Below, one piece after another: positions 36,983-45,284 of a stretch of DNA of 64,000 nt (positions within the stretch are counted from its first letter, which is position 1; every line of letters starts with the position of its first letter). This DNA is from Roseobacter sp. MH60115 (GTDB taxonomy: Bacteria > Pseudomonadota > Alphaproteobacteria > Rhodobacterales > Rhodobacteraceae). The notes below the pieces were generated by a model, which saw only the letters and a list, made by a program, of their open reading frames with translations, searched no databases and was not told the origin of the DNA. Both the position numbers and the translations under genes were made by a program. The stretch lies in assembly GCF_015644665.1 (NCBI RefSeq), contig NZ_JADOBQ010000001.1:806001-870000 (forward strand). The letters are read 5' to 3'.

Positions 36983-37338
36983 ACTTTGAAAAATCGCTTT
37001 AAGACAGGTATCTAAGGCCCAAAGCTAATCTTGCCCCGTACTCTTCGCGCACGGGGCAAGATGCTGTTTGGATCAATCGGTGTCTTCCAAGGCAGGGGAC
37101 ACCAAACGCCTCAGAATTGATCAGCCTGGCCAAAACTACTTCAAGGTTGAAATATTTGTTCTTGAAATAAATGCGCGCCCCGCTTAGCCTTTTCGCAAGG
37201 TGGCAGCGGGTGCGCCTGTTTTTACGGTCGCTTCTGCATCTGCCCGATGGACAAATCCGCCTGTGATGTTCCACAGTCCGGCACATCGACATGCAATAGG
37301 GCACGCCAAGAGGCCCTTCAATAAACGGGAGTGTATAG
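36983..37338. other. 356-base non-coding gap with several inverted and direct repeats
   Basis: No gene is visible. After the carbonic anhydrase stop there is a perfect 12-base-stem hairpin (37028-37062), then nested repeats GATCAAT (37071-37077)/ATTGATC (37116-37122) enclosing GGTGTC (37079-37084)/GACACC (37098-37103). GTTTGG (37066-37071)/CCAAAC (37102-37107) is an alternative pairing. TTGAAATA occurs twice (37147-37154, 37162-37169), 15 bases apart. TTGAAA (37162-37167) with TAGCCT (37185-37190) is a weak promoter candidate for the binding-protein gene at 37339. Confidence 0.5.
37028..37062 (+). terminator. strong hairpin after the carbonic anhydrase gene
   Basis: ATCTTGCCCCGT (37028-37039) pairs perfectly with ACGGGGCAAGAT (37051-37062) around an 11-base loop, 45 bases after the stop. 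The downstream sequence is GCTGTTTGG, so the T-tract is weak. Confidence 0.6.
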
Positions 37339-38487
37339 ATGCAATTCAAATCACTGATCCTCGCGGCGGGGCTGACAGCATTGGCCAGCGCCGGTTTTGC
37401 GGATGGACATGCGGGCAAGGTCAAGGTCGGCATGATCACCACGCTGTCGGGCGGGGGCGCGGGCCTCGGCATCGACGTGCGGGACGGGTTCATGCTGGCG
37501 GCCAAGATGGCGGGCAACGACAAGCTGGAGGTCGTGATCGAAGACGACCAGCGCAAGCCCGAGATCGCCGTGCAACTGGCCGACAAGATGATCCAGTCCG
37601 AGAAGGTGGACATCATGACCGGCATCATCTGGTCTAACCTCGCCATGGCCGTGGTGCCAGCGGCCACCGCGCAGGGCAAGTTCTACATCTCACCCAATGC
37701 GGGGCCTTCGGCGCTGGCGGGCAAGGGGTGTCACCCGCTCTATTTCAACGTGGCCTGGCAGAACGACAACCTGCATGAGGCAGCGGGGGCCTACGCCAAT
37801 GACGCAGGCTACACCAACAGCTTCATTCTGGCGCCGAACTACCCCGCGGGGCAGGACGCGCTGACCGGATACAAGCGCATGTATGGCGGCGAACTGGCGG
37901 GCGAGATCTACACCAAGCTGGGCCAGACCGATTATGCCGCCGAGATCGCGCAGATCCGGGCCTCCGGGGCGGATAGCGTGTTCTTCTTCCTGCCGGGTGG
38001 CATGGGCATCTCCTTCCTCAAGCAATATGCGGGCTCCGGCGTGGACCTGCCGGTTGTCGGCCCCGCCTTCAGCTTTGACCAGGGTATCCTGCAGGCGGTG
38101 GGCAATGCAGCCCTTGGCGTGAAGAACACCAGCCAGTGGAACAAGGATCTCGACAGCCCGGCCAACGCGGCCTTTGTCGATGCATTTCAGGCCGAATATG
38201 GTCGGCTGCCCTCGCTCTACGCCAGCCAGGGGTATGACGCGGCGAACCTCATTCTCAGCGCCATGGACAAGGCGGATGTGAAAGACGCCGATGCCTTCCG
38301 CGCGGCCCTGGCGGCAGCGGAATTCGATTCTGTGCGCGGCGACTTCACCTTCGGCACCAACCAGCACCCGGTGCAGGACTACTACGTGCGCGAGGTGATT
38401 AAGGAGGGCGATGTCTTCACCAACAAAATCATCTCTGCCAGCCTGACCGACCACGTCGATGCCTACGCCGCCGAGTGCAGCTACTGA
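37339..38487 (+). CDS. branched-chain-type ABC transporter, periplasmic binding protein
   Basis: A 382-residue LivK-like binding protein. A signal peptide ends near GFADGHA (about residue 24). It has the family's VKVGMITTLSGGGAGLGIDVRDGF start and the NYPAGQDALTGYK region. It begins an operon with a BKACE enzyme and a complete LivHMGF set. The ligand is not necessarily an amino acid: members also bind aromatic acids, amides and short organic acids. Unlike three other binding-protein genes in the window, it is followed after 3 bases by the next gene with no hairpin. Confidence 0.9.
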   Translation: MQFKSLILAAGLTALASAGFADGHAGKVKVGMITTLSGGGAGLGIDVRDGFMLAAKMAGNDKLEVVIEDDQRKPEIAVQLADKMIQSEKVDIMTGIIWSNLAMAVVPAATAQGKFYISPNAGPSALAGKGCHPLYFNVAWQNDNLHEAAGAYANDAGYTNSFILAPNYPAGQDALTGYKRMYGGELAGEIYTKLGQTDYAAEIAQIRASGADSVFFFLPGGMGISFLKQYAGSGVDLPVVGPAFSFDQGILQAVGNAALGVKNTSQWNKDLDSPANAAFVDAFQAEYGRLPSLYASQGYDAANLILSAMDKADVKDADAFRAALAAAEFDSVRGDFTFGTNQHPVQDYYVREVIKEGDVFTNKIISASLTDHVDAYAAECSY

Positions 38488-38490
38488 GCG

Positions 38491-39207
38491 ATGCTGCAAG
38501 CCTGCCTGAACGGAAATGCCAGCGGGGCGGGCGTGCCGGTCACGCCTGCCGCGCTGGCGGCGGATGCGGCTGTCGCCCGCGATCTGGGGGTGCGCCACCT
38601 GCATGTGCATCCTCGTGATGCGGATGGGGCGGAAACGCTGCAGCAGGGTCCGACCGATGCCGCCATTGCCGCCTGCCGGAAGGCCGCGCCGGATATGTCT
38701 GTCGGCATCGGTACCGGCACCTGGATTGCGCCGGGTCCAAAGGGGCGCATGGACGACCTGGCGGGGTGGCGGTCGCCGCCGGATTACGTGTCGGTCAATC
38801 TCAACGAGCCCGATGCGCCGGAGGTCATGGCGCTGACGACCCGTTGTGGGATCGGGGTGGAGGCCGGGATCTGGAGCGACGCGGATGCCGCGCGTTTCTG
38901 CGCGCTGGACCTGCCGCCACAAACCCGGATCCTGATCGAAATGCCGGACGCGGGGGACGTGGATTTGGAAATCGACCGTATCCGCGCCCGGCTCAGCACT
39001 GCGGGCCGGACCGAAGCTGTCCTGCTACATGGCGAGGGGGTTTCTGCCTGGCCCTGCTTGCGCCGTGCGGCGCAAGAGGGTCTCTCCTCACGGATCGGTT
39101 TTGAGGATTGCGACCACCTCCCCGATGGCACGCCCGCCGGCGACAACGCCTCCCTGATCTCGGCAGCGGCGCAGATTTTCCGCGACGCCGGGCGTCCGCT
39201 CGCATGA
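38491..39207 (+). CDS. 3-keto-5-aminohexanoate cleavage-type (BKACE) enzyme
   Basis: A 238-residue member of the DUF849/BKACE family, which condenses a beta-keto acid with acetyl-CoA and releases acetoacetate plus a CoA ester. The metal-site motif is RHLHVHPRD (His38 and His40 likely bind zinc), with TGTW (75-78) and GVEAGIW (Glu124) as further conserved parts. It is shorter than the usual 270-310 residues, apparently through loops being trimmed rather than a frameshift. Its position between the binding protein and the permeases suggests that the imported compound is, or becomes, a beta-keto acid (inference). It overlaps livH by ATGA. Confidence 0.85.
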   Translation: MLQACLNGNASGAGVPVTPAALAADAAVARDLGVRHLHVHPRDADGAETLQQGPTDAAIAACRKAAPDMSVGIGTGTWIAPGPKGRMDDLAGWRSPPDYVSVNLNEPDAPEVMALTTRCGIGVEAGIWSDADAARFCALDLPPQTRILIEMPDAGDVDLEIDRIRARLSTAGRTEAVLLHGEGVSAWPCLRRAAQEGLSSRIGFEDCDHLPDGTPAGDNASLISAAAQIFRDAGRPLA

Positions 39208-40121
39208 GCACGCTGCTGCTGATCGAGCAGGTCCTGAACGGGCTGCAATTCGGTGTAATGCTGTTCCTCATGGCCGCGGGGCTGACTTTGATCTTTGGCG
39301 TCATGGGGCTGATCAACCTCGCGCATGGTTCGCTTTACATGGTGGGCGCCTTTGCAGCCGCAGCCGTGGCTGGGGCCACCGGGTCGTTTGTGCTGGCCCT
39401 CATCGCCAGCCTGATCGCCGCCGCGGCTGCCGGGGCGATCATTGAACTTGTGGTGATCCGCAGGCTCTATGACCGCGACCACCTTGATCAGGTGCTCGCC
39501 ACCTTTGCGCTGATCCTGATCTTTTCCGAAGGCACGCGCTGGGTTTTCGGGTCCTTTCCGCTTTTTCTCGACATCCCCGATTTGCTTGCCGGTCCGGTGA
39601 CGCTGCCCGGCGGCATTCAATATCCCGCTTACCGCCTGCTGATCATCGCCATCGGGCTTCTGGTCGCCTTTGGGCTGTTCCAGCTCATCGCGCGCACCCG
39701 CATAGGTATTCAGATCCGCGCGGGTGAGAGCGACCGCGAGATGATCGCAGCACTTGGCGTCGATATCTCCAAACTCTACACGCTGGTCTTTGCCCTCGGC
39801 GCGGCCCTTGCCGGTCTGGCCGGAGCCCTGGTGGGGGCGATCCAGTCGGTGCAGGTGGGCATGGGAGAGCCGGTGCTGATCCTCGCCTTTGTGGTGATCG
39901 TCATCGGCGGCATCGGCTCCATCAAGGGCGCGCTGGTAGGCGCCTTGCTGGTGGGGCTCACCGACACATTGGGCGGCGTGCTGCTGCCGGGCTTTTTCGG
40001 CACCTTCATGGAACCATCGGCGGCTACTGCCGTCGGCTCCTCTCTGGCATCGATGTCGATCTACATTCTGATGGCGGGGGTGCTGCTCTTCAAACCCACC
40101 GGCCTGTACGGGAGCGCCTGA
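39204..40121 (+). CDS. livH: branched-chain-type ABC transporter permease LivH
   Basis: A 305-residue LivH-like inner-membrane permease with about eight helices: LNGLQFGVMLFLMAAGLTLIFGVMGLINLAHGS is the family start (shown here by its first 20 residues LNGLQFGVMLFLMAAGLTLI). ATG 39204 overlaps the BKACE stop (ATGA). It works with LivM, LivG and LivF directly downstream. Confidence 0.93.
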   Translation: MSTLLLIEQVLNGLQFGVMLFLMAAGLTLIFGVMGLINLAHGSLYMVGAFAAAAVAGATGSFVLALIASLIAAAAAGAIIELVVIRRLYDRDHLDQVLATFALILIFSEGTRWVFGSFPLFLDIPDLLAGPVTLPGGIQYPAYRLLIIAIGLLVAFGLFQLIARTRIGIQIRAGESDREMIAALGVDISKLYTLVFALGAALAGLAGALVGAIQSVQVGMGEPVLILAFVVIVIGGIGSIKGALVGALLVGLTDTLGGVLLPGFFGTFMEPSAATAVGSSLASMSIYILMAGVLLFKPTGLYGSA

Positions 40122-40122
40122 G

Positions 40123-41106
40123 ATGTCCCGCGCCACCCTCCTCAACACGGCCCTCTTTCTGATGTTGCCGATCACCGCGCTGGCGGCACTGCTGCTCGAT
40201 GAACCCTTTATCATCACGCTCGCCACCAAGGTGGCAATCCTCGCGCTTGCGGGCGTCGGCCTCAACATCGCACTCGGTCTCGGCGGTCTGGTCAGCCTTG
40301 GTCATGCCGCGTTTTTCGGCATCGGCGGTTATGCCATGGGCATCCTTGCGCACCATGCCCAGACCTTCACCCCGTTGATGGAGGCGCCCTTCCTCCTCGA
40401 CGGCACCAAATCCATGCCGGTGATCTGGCTGGTGGCGGTGATCGCAGGCGCATGCGCCGCGCTGCTGATTGGCGCGCTCAGCCTGCGCACCTCCGGCGTC
40501 TATTTCATCATGATCACGCTCGCCTTTGGCCAGATGCTCTATTACTTCGCGATCAGCTGGCCCGCTTATGGGGGGGAAGACGGGTTGTCGATCTATGTCC
40601 GCAACGGGTTCCCGGGGCTGAACACGCTCGATCCGATCCAATTCTTTGCGCTGTGCTTTGCCCTGCTGGCCCTTGTGCTTTTCTGCGCGGGCAGGCTTGC
40701 GGCCGCGCCCTTTGGGCTGGCGCTGTCCGCCGCGCGTCAGAACCCCGAGCGGGTGGAAACGGTTGGCCTGTCGCCCTACAGGCTGCGCCTGCTGGCCTTT
40801 GTGATCTCAGGCGCAATCACGGCCCTTGCGGGCGCGCTCTTTGCCGATCTCAACCGATTTGTCAGCCCGACGATGCTCAGCTGGCAGATGTCGGGTGAGA
40901 TCATGATTTTCGTCATTCTCGGCGGTGTGGGGCGGCTCTTTGGCCCCGTTGCGGGGGCGGCGCTCTTCATCCTGCTGGAACATGTTTTGGGGGGCCTGAG
41001 CGATTTCTGGCACGTCTACCTGGGCATATTGCTGCTGCTGGTCGTGCTCTTTGCGCGCGGCGGCATGATCGGGTCGCTGGCCGGACGGGAGGTAGCCCAT
41101 GACTGA
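40123..41106 (+). CDS. livM: branched-chain-type ABC transporter permease LivM
   Basis: A 327-residue LivM-like permease with the GLNIALGLGGLVSLGHAAFF motif and multiple hydrophobic helices. It starts one base after livH and overlaps livG by 8 bases. Confidence 0.93.
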   Translation: MSRATLLNTALFLMLPITALAALLLDEPFIITLATKVAILALAGVGLNIALGLGGLVSLGHAAFFGIGGYAMGILAHHAQTFTPLMEAPFLLDGTKSMPVIWLVAVIAGACAALLIGALSLRTSGVYFIMITLAFGQMLYYFAISWPAYGGEDGLSIYVRNGFPGLNTLDPIQFFALCFALLALVLFCAGRLAAAPFGLALSAARQNPERVETVGLSPYRLRLLAFVISGAITALAGALFADLNRFVSPTMLSWQMSGEIMIFVILGGVGRLFGPVAGAALFILLEHVLGGLSDFWHVYLGILLLLVVLFARGGMIGSLAGREVAHD

Positions 41107-41854
41107 GCCGCTGCTGCAGATCAAATCCCTCAACAAATCCTTTGGCGCACTCACGGCCACGGATGATGTCTCACTCACCTTACACCCCGGCGAAATTCAC
41201 GCCCTGATCGGGCCCAATGGCGCGGGGAAATCGACCCTGATCAAGCAGGTGGCGGGCGGGCTGCAGCCCAATTCCGGTGAAATCTGGTTTGACGGGCGCA
41301 ATGTCACCGGGCTCAGCACCGTGGCCCGCGCGCGCGCCGGGCTGGGCCGCACTTTCCAGATCTCCTCTTTGGCGATGGAATACACCGTCCTGCAAAACGC
41401 GGTTCTGGGCGCGGTGGGGCACAGCGGTGCGGTCTGGCGGTTTTTCACCCCGGTCATGCGGAATGCTAAGCTGCGCGCGGCGGCGATGGCCGCGCTGGAA
41501 CGGGTCGGGCTGGTGGAACATGCCGCCAAACGCACCGCCGATCTCAGCCACGGGCAGCGCCGCCTGCTGGAGGTGGCCGTGGCATTGACCCTGCAGCCGC
41601 GCGTGTTCCTGATGGATGAGCCGATGGCCGGGCTGGGGGCCAGCGGATCAAAGCGGCTGACGGGATTTCTGGATGGGCTGCGCAGCGAGGCGCCGATCCT
41701 GCTGGTCGAACACGACATGGACGCGGTCTTTGCGCTTGCGGATCGCATCTCGGTGCTGGTCTACGGCAAGGTCATCGCCACCGGCACGGCGGAAGAAATC
41801 AAGTCCGACCCCGCCGTGCGCGAGGCCTATCTGGGCGAGGAGGAGGCCGCATGA
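41099..41854 (+). CDS. livG: branched-chain-type ABC transporter ATPase LivG
   Basis: A 251-residue ATPase with Walker A GPNGAGKST, signature DLSHGQRRLLEVAVAL and Walker B VFLMDEPMAGLG. The LivG-type signature differs from LSGGQ, as usual for the family. It overlaps both livM (8 bases) and livF (ATGA). Confidence 0.93.
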   Translation: MTEPLLQIKSLNKSFGALTATDDVSLTLHPGEIHALIGPNGAGKSTLIKQVAGGLQPNSGEIWFDGRNVTGLSTVARARAGLGRTFQISSLAMEYTVLQNAVLGAVGHSGAVWRFFTPVMRNAKLRAAAMAALERVGLVEHAAKRTADLSHGQRRLLEVAVALTLQPRVFLMDEPMAGLGASGSKRLTGFLDGLRSEAPILLVEHDMDAVFALADRISVLVYGKVIATGTAEEIKSDPAVREAYLGEEEAA

Positions 41855-42540
41855 GTTTCCTCACGCTGGATGGGGTCGAAGCTTTTTATGGCCCGTCGCA
41901 GGCGCTTTTTGGCGTCAACCTGTCATTGGCCGAAGGCGAGGTTTGCGCGCTCATGGGCCGCAACGGCATGGGCAAATCCTCCACCATCAAGGTGATCTGC
42001 CGCCTGCTGAAACACAGCGCCGGGCATCTGGCCTTCGACGGGCGGGACATGGCGGCGGTGCCCCCGCATAAGGCGGCGCGCGCAGGTCTGGGGTTGGTGC
42101 CCGAGGGGCGGCGCTGCTTTCCCAACCTCACCGTGCGCGAAAACCTGATTGCGGCGGCACGTCCAGGGCATTGGGATTTTGATCAGGTCGCCCGCCTGTT
42201 CCCGCGTCTGGCGGAGCGTCAAGACCAGTCCGCCGCTTCGCTCTCGGGCGGAGAGCAGCAGATGCTGTCCATTGGTCGCGCGCTGATGACGAACCCGCGG
42301 CTTTTGTTGCTGGATGAGGCGACGGAAGGGCTCGCGCCCGTCGTGCGGCAGGAAATCTGGGCGGCTGTGCGGCAGCTGAAATCGGGCACTGGCATGGCGA
42401 TCCTTTTGGTCGATAAGTCGCTGGCCGAGTTGCATCAGGTGGCCGACAGCGCGGTGATCCTGGAGCGCGGGGCGACGGTCTGGTCCGGGGCGATGGCTGA
42501 GATCACCCCTGCGGTGGCCGATCAGTTTCTGGGCGTCTGA
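41851..42540 (+). CDS. livF: branched-chain-type ABC transporter ATPase LivF
   Basis: A 229-residue ATPase with Walker A GRNGMGKSS, signature LSGGEQQMLSIGRAL and Walker B LLLLDEATEGLAP. It is the second ATPase of the importer and the last gene of the operon. No clear terminator follows. Confidence 0.93.
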   Translation: MSFLTLDGVEAFYGPSQALFGVNLSLAEGEVCALMGRNGMGKSSTIKVICRLLKHSAGHLAFDGRDMAAVPPHKAARAGLGLVPEGRRCFPNLTVRENLIAAARPGHWDFDQVARLFPRLAERQDQSAASLSGGEQQMLSIGRALMTNPRLLLLDEATEGLAPVVRQEIWAAVRQLKSGTGMAILLVDKSLAELHQVADSAVILERGATVWSGAMAEITPAVADQFLGV

Positions 42541-42779
42541 GCCTCGGCCCTACAACCTGCAAGGGCAGAGACCACGCGGGTCAGCGTCCGCATCACCTGA
42601 TTTCCCAGAACCATTTGAACCCACGGTGACACAAGGGTTGCGCGAAGGGTGCCGCGCTCCGGGGTATCGGTTTTTTTGCCGTGCGGGCGGGTGACCCTGA
42701 AAACGACCCTAAGGTCACCGATTTCCAACGGAACATGCAACAACGAGCCGCCTGTGACAGGCCCGCCATCGTCTTTCAT
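42522..42779 (-). CDS. uncertain small hypothetical protein
   Basis: An 85-residue open frame from ATG 42779 (a TTG at 42863 would give 113 residues). It contains the segment LHVPLEIGDLRVVFRVTRP and a mixed charged/hydrophobic C-terminal half, which reads more like a real protein than the opposite strand. The ribosome site is weak, there is no recognised domain, and its 3' end overlaps livF by 19 bases. It may be a chance frame. Confidence 0.25.
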   Translation of the reverse strand: MKDDGGPVTGGSLLHVPLEIGDLRVVFRVTRPHGKKTDTPERGTLRATLVSPWVQMVLGNQVMRTLTRVVSALAGCRAEAQTPRN

Positions 42780-43033
42780 CGTGGCTACCGCTTTTCCAAG
42801 GCATGATTTGGCGCTGCCACCCTTGGCGGGCAGCCTTTCAGAGGATCGCCGGGCGCTTATCAATTGTGCAGGGCCAAGAGTGATCGGTGCGCGGGCACAA
42901 TGATAGGGCTAGTGGAACGAAACCTTCGGACGGAAGTTGGTAAGATGAAGGGAAAATATATATTATTATCAATTTCTTACAGGTATTAATTAATGTGAAC
43001 GTGCCGCGTCCGCCGAAGAGCCGCGACAGAATA
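42780..43033. other. non-coding stretch with an AT-rich tract
   Basis: No convincing gene. Bases about 42951-42995 are markedly AT-rich (TATATATTATTATC and TATTAATTAAT) against a GC-rich background. ATTGTGC (42863-42869) and GCACAAT (42895-42901) form a loose inverted repeat. The tract separates two transcription units that converge here. Confidence 0.4.
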
Positions 43034-43062
43034 AAGGCCCCGCGGGGGGACTGCGGGGCCTT
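43034..43062 (-). terminator. terminator of phoX
   Basis: AAGGCCCCGC (43034-43043) pairs perfectly with GCGGGGCCTT (43053-43062); on the minus strand the stem is followed by TTTATT. It lies 28 bases after the phoX stop. Confidence 0.8.
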
Positions 43063-43090
43063 ACATTGTCTGAAATGACTTTAACAATCG

Positions 43091-45124
43091 TTAGATGGCG
43101 ATTTTACCGCCACCCTGTTTGGTCACCACGACAACCGACGGACGCGGCGGCATGGATGGGTCGAAGTCGGGCCAGCGTGTCGCTGGATCCTCAAACGTGG
43201 AATTCCGTTCGAAGCCTTTGAAGTCCTTGGTCCCGTCCGTGCCGGGGTGCTGAACCGCGAGGAACAGCGTCTCGCCGCTGTCGTGGAAGTAGGGACCGCA
43301 GAGCTCGCCCCCCACAGGGCAGCGGAAGAAGAGCTTGGAGTGCCCGCGCAGGTCTCCGTCCGTCTCCAGCGAATACAACCCGTCGGATTTGCCGGTCTTG
43401 CCCCAGCCGGAGCCCTGATCGGTCGAGATCCAGAGACGGCCATCCGCGTCGAACGCGCAGTTGTCGGGGGACCCGAACCAGCCGTTTTCGGAGGTTTCCG
43501 GGTTCCACTGTGCGCCGACCTCTTCGATGGTCGGATCGCCGCATTTCACCAGGATCGACCAGGTGCCCGTGGTGGCCGCGTGGTCTCCGCCGTCCTCTTT
43601 GATCTCGATGATGTGACCAAAGGAGGACTCGGGCCGCGGGTTGGCCGCGTTCACCTGATCGGCTGTCCGACGGGTGTTGTTGGTCAGCATGATATAGGCG
43701 GTGCCGTTCGGGCCCGGCTGCGCGTCCTCGGGGCGGTCCATCGGCGTCGCACCCAACAGGTCGGCGGCAATGCGGGTGTCGATCATCACATCCGCCTGGC
43801 TGTTGAACCCGTTCTCCGCCGTCAACGGGCCTTCCCCATGCACCAGAGGCAGCCATGCCACGGTGCCATCCGCGTCGAACCGTGCCACGTATAGCGTGCC
43901 GTCGGACATCAGCGGGCTGCCGAACACAGCGTTTTCATCCGTCACCGTGCCGCCAGAGACGTATTTGTATTGGTAGTCAAAGCGGTTGTCGTCGCCCGAG
44001 TAGATCACCAGCTTGCCGCTTGACGAAATGGTGGTTTCCGCGCCTTCGTGACGGAAGCGGCCAAGCGCCGTGTGTTTGATCGGTGCCGCATCGGGGTTGC
44101 GCGGGTCGACCTCGACAATCCAGCCCCAGCGGTTGGGCTCATTCGGTTCCTTGTCGATGTTCCAGCGGTCGTGGTACTGGCCCCATGCGTACCAGCGGCC
44201 CGGCACGCCGTAACGCTTCATATTGGCGGCTTCCGGCTGGGCGGAAATGTCCGGCTTGTCCTCGCCGTCCACCACATCGGTCCAGAAATAGCCGTGGAAG
44301 TTCTCCTCGGCCATCAGATAGGTCCCCCAGGGCGTCATTCCGCCCGCACAGTTGTTCACCGTGCCAATCACCGTCATGCCTTCGGGGTCCGCGTTGGTCT
44401 TCATCCGGGTGTGACCGGCGGCGGGGCCGTCGATGGTCATCTCGGTATTCAGCGGCGTGATCCGGCGGTTGTATGCGCTGTCACGCACCAGTGCCCATTT
44501 GCCGTCGTCACCCTGCGCAATCTCGACTACCGAGCCGCCGTGCGCGGCCATCTCGATGTCGACCAATTCCTTGGTCATGCCGGTGAACCCATCGCGGTCC
44601 TGACGGCCGAGACCGGGGAACATGACCTCTTCGTTGGTGTACTCGTGGTTGACGCAGAGCAGCCCGCGCGTGCCTTCGTCATTCAGCGCGGTAAAGCCCA
44701 CGTAGTCGTTGTTGTAGCCGAACTGCTGCAATTGCGCCTCGGCGGTCTGGTTCATCACGTCGAACTCGGGCGCATCGGCGGTGATCGGATCGCCCCAGCG
44801 CAGCAGGATATCGGCGTTGTACCCTTCGGCGATATGATGCTTTTCGTCGTTGCCCCAAGTCAGCTCTTCGAAGTTGTAGCGGCCCGTGGCATGGCCTGCG
44901 GCGGTCGCCTGCCGCGGCGCAATCATCGCTGACGTCCCAAAGAGCGCGGTTGTCGCAGACACGCCCAGCATGCCCTTGAGCATGTCGCGGCGGCCATAGC
45001 GGCTGTTGATCACATCGCCGATCGTGCGGCTCAGATTTGGGTTTGTCGGAATGTCGTCGTAGGCCTCATAGGCTTCCGCTTTGTTTCCGTGCTCCGGGTC
45101 ATTGATGATATCTTTGCGGTTCAT
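43091..45124 (-). CDS. phoX: PhoX-family alkaline phosphatase, Tat-exported
   Basis: A 677-residue PhoX-like (DUF839) phosphatase, a calcium/iron enzyme that releases phosphate from organic esters in the periplasm. The twin-arginine motif YGRRDMLKG (Arg45, Arg46) followed by a hydrophobic stretch (TTALFGTSAMIAP) marks Tat export; the signal is preceded by about 40 extra residues, as is common in this family. Landmarks include YNFEELTWGN, VNHEYTNEEVMF, NNCAGGMTPWGTYLMAEEN and VYSGDDNRFDY-like segments. A GAGGAAG ribosome site precedes ATG 45124. Phosphate control through PhoB is expected for the family; a weak Pho-box-like repeat lies upstream. Confidence 0.93.
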   Translation of the reverse strand: MNRKDIINDPEHGNKAEAYEAYDDIPTNPNLSRTIGDVINSRYGRRDMLKGMLGVSATTALFGTSAMIAPRQATAAGHATGRYNFEELTWGNDEKHHIAEGYNADILLRWGDPITADAPEFDVMNQTAEAQLQQFGYNNDYVGFTALNDEGTRGLLCVNHEYTNEEVMFPGLGRQDRDGFTGMTKELVDIEMAAHGGSVVEIAQGDDGKWALVRDSAYNRRITPLNTEMTIDGPAAGHTRMKTNADPEGMTVIGTVNNCAGGMTPWGTYLMAEENFHGYFWTDVVDGEDKPDISAQPEAANMKRYGVPGRWYAWGQYHDRWNIDKEPNEPNRWGWIVEVDPRNPDAAPIKHTALGRFRHEGAETTISSSGKLVIYSGDDNRFDYQYKYVSGGTVTDENAVFGSPLMSDGTLYVARFDADGTVAWLPLVHGEGPLTAENGFNSQADVMIDTRIAADLLGATPMDRPEDAQPGPNGTAYIMLTNNTRRTADQVNAANPRPESSFGHIIEIKEDGGDHAATTGTWSILVKCGDPTIEEVGAQWNPETSENGWFGSPDNCAFDADGRLWISTDQGSGWGKTGKSDGLYSLETDGDLRGHSKLFFRCPVGGELCGPYFHDSGETLFLAVQHPGTDGTKDFKGFERNSTFEDPATRWPDFDPSMPPRPSVVVVTKQGGGKIAI

Positions 45125-45155
45125 GTGCTTCCTCTGTCGGTGGCGTTATTGTGGG

Positions 45156-45181
45156 GCGCGGCATCGAATCCTATGCCGCGC
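45156..45181 (-). other. hairpin in the phoX leader
   Basis: GCGCGGCAT (45156-45164) and ATGCCGCGC (45173-45181) pair perfectly with an 8-base loop, 31 bases before the phoX start. It may influence phoX translation or mark the end of the upstream gene's transcript. Confidence 0.45.
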
Positions 45182-45209
45182 ACTGTCTCATTCGATCTGC
45201 CCGGCGCTT

Positions 45210-45227
45210 GTAACGCCCTTATGACGG
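45210..45227 (-). promoter_or_regulatory. weak Pho-box candidate upstream of phoX
   Basis: ATGACGG (45221-45227, plus strand) matches 6 of 7 positions of the reverse Pho half-site ATGACAG; GTAACGC 11 bases away (45210-45216) matches only 3 of 7. The spacing is right but only one half is good. Confidence 0.3.
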
Positions 45228-45284
45228 ATCACTGCTGTTTTTGAGGTCCCCGGCAAAAAGGTTAACAGCAACCCTCGCGAGAAA

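Noticed and set aside
42649-42903. Plus-strand 84-residue open frame after livF
   Set aside because: No ribosome site and Pro/Ser/Arg-rich composition; the opposite strand is slightly more protein-like and even that is uncertain.
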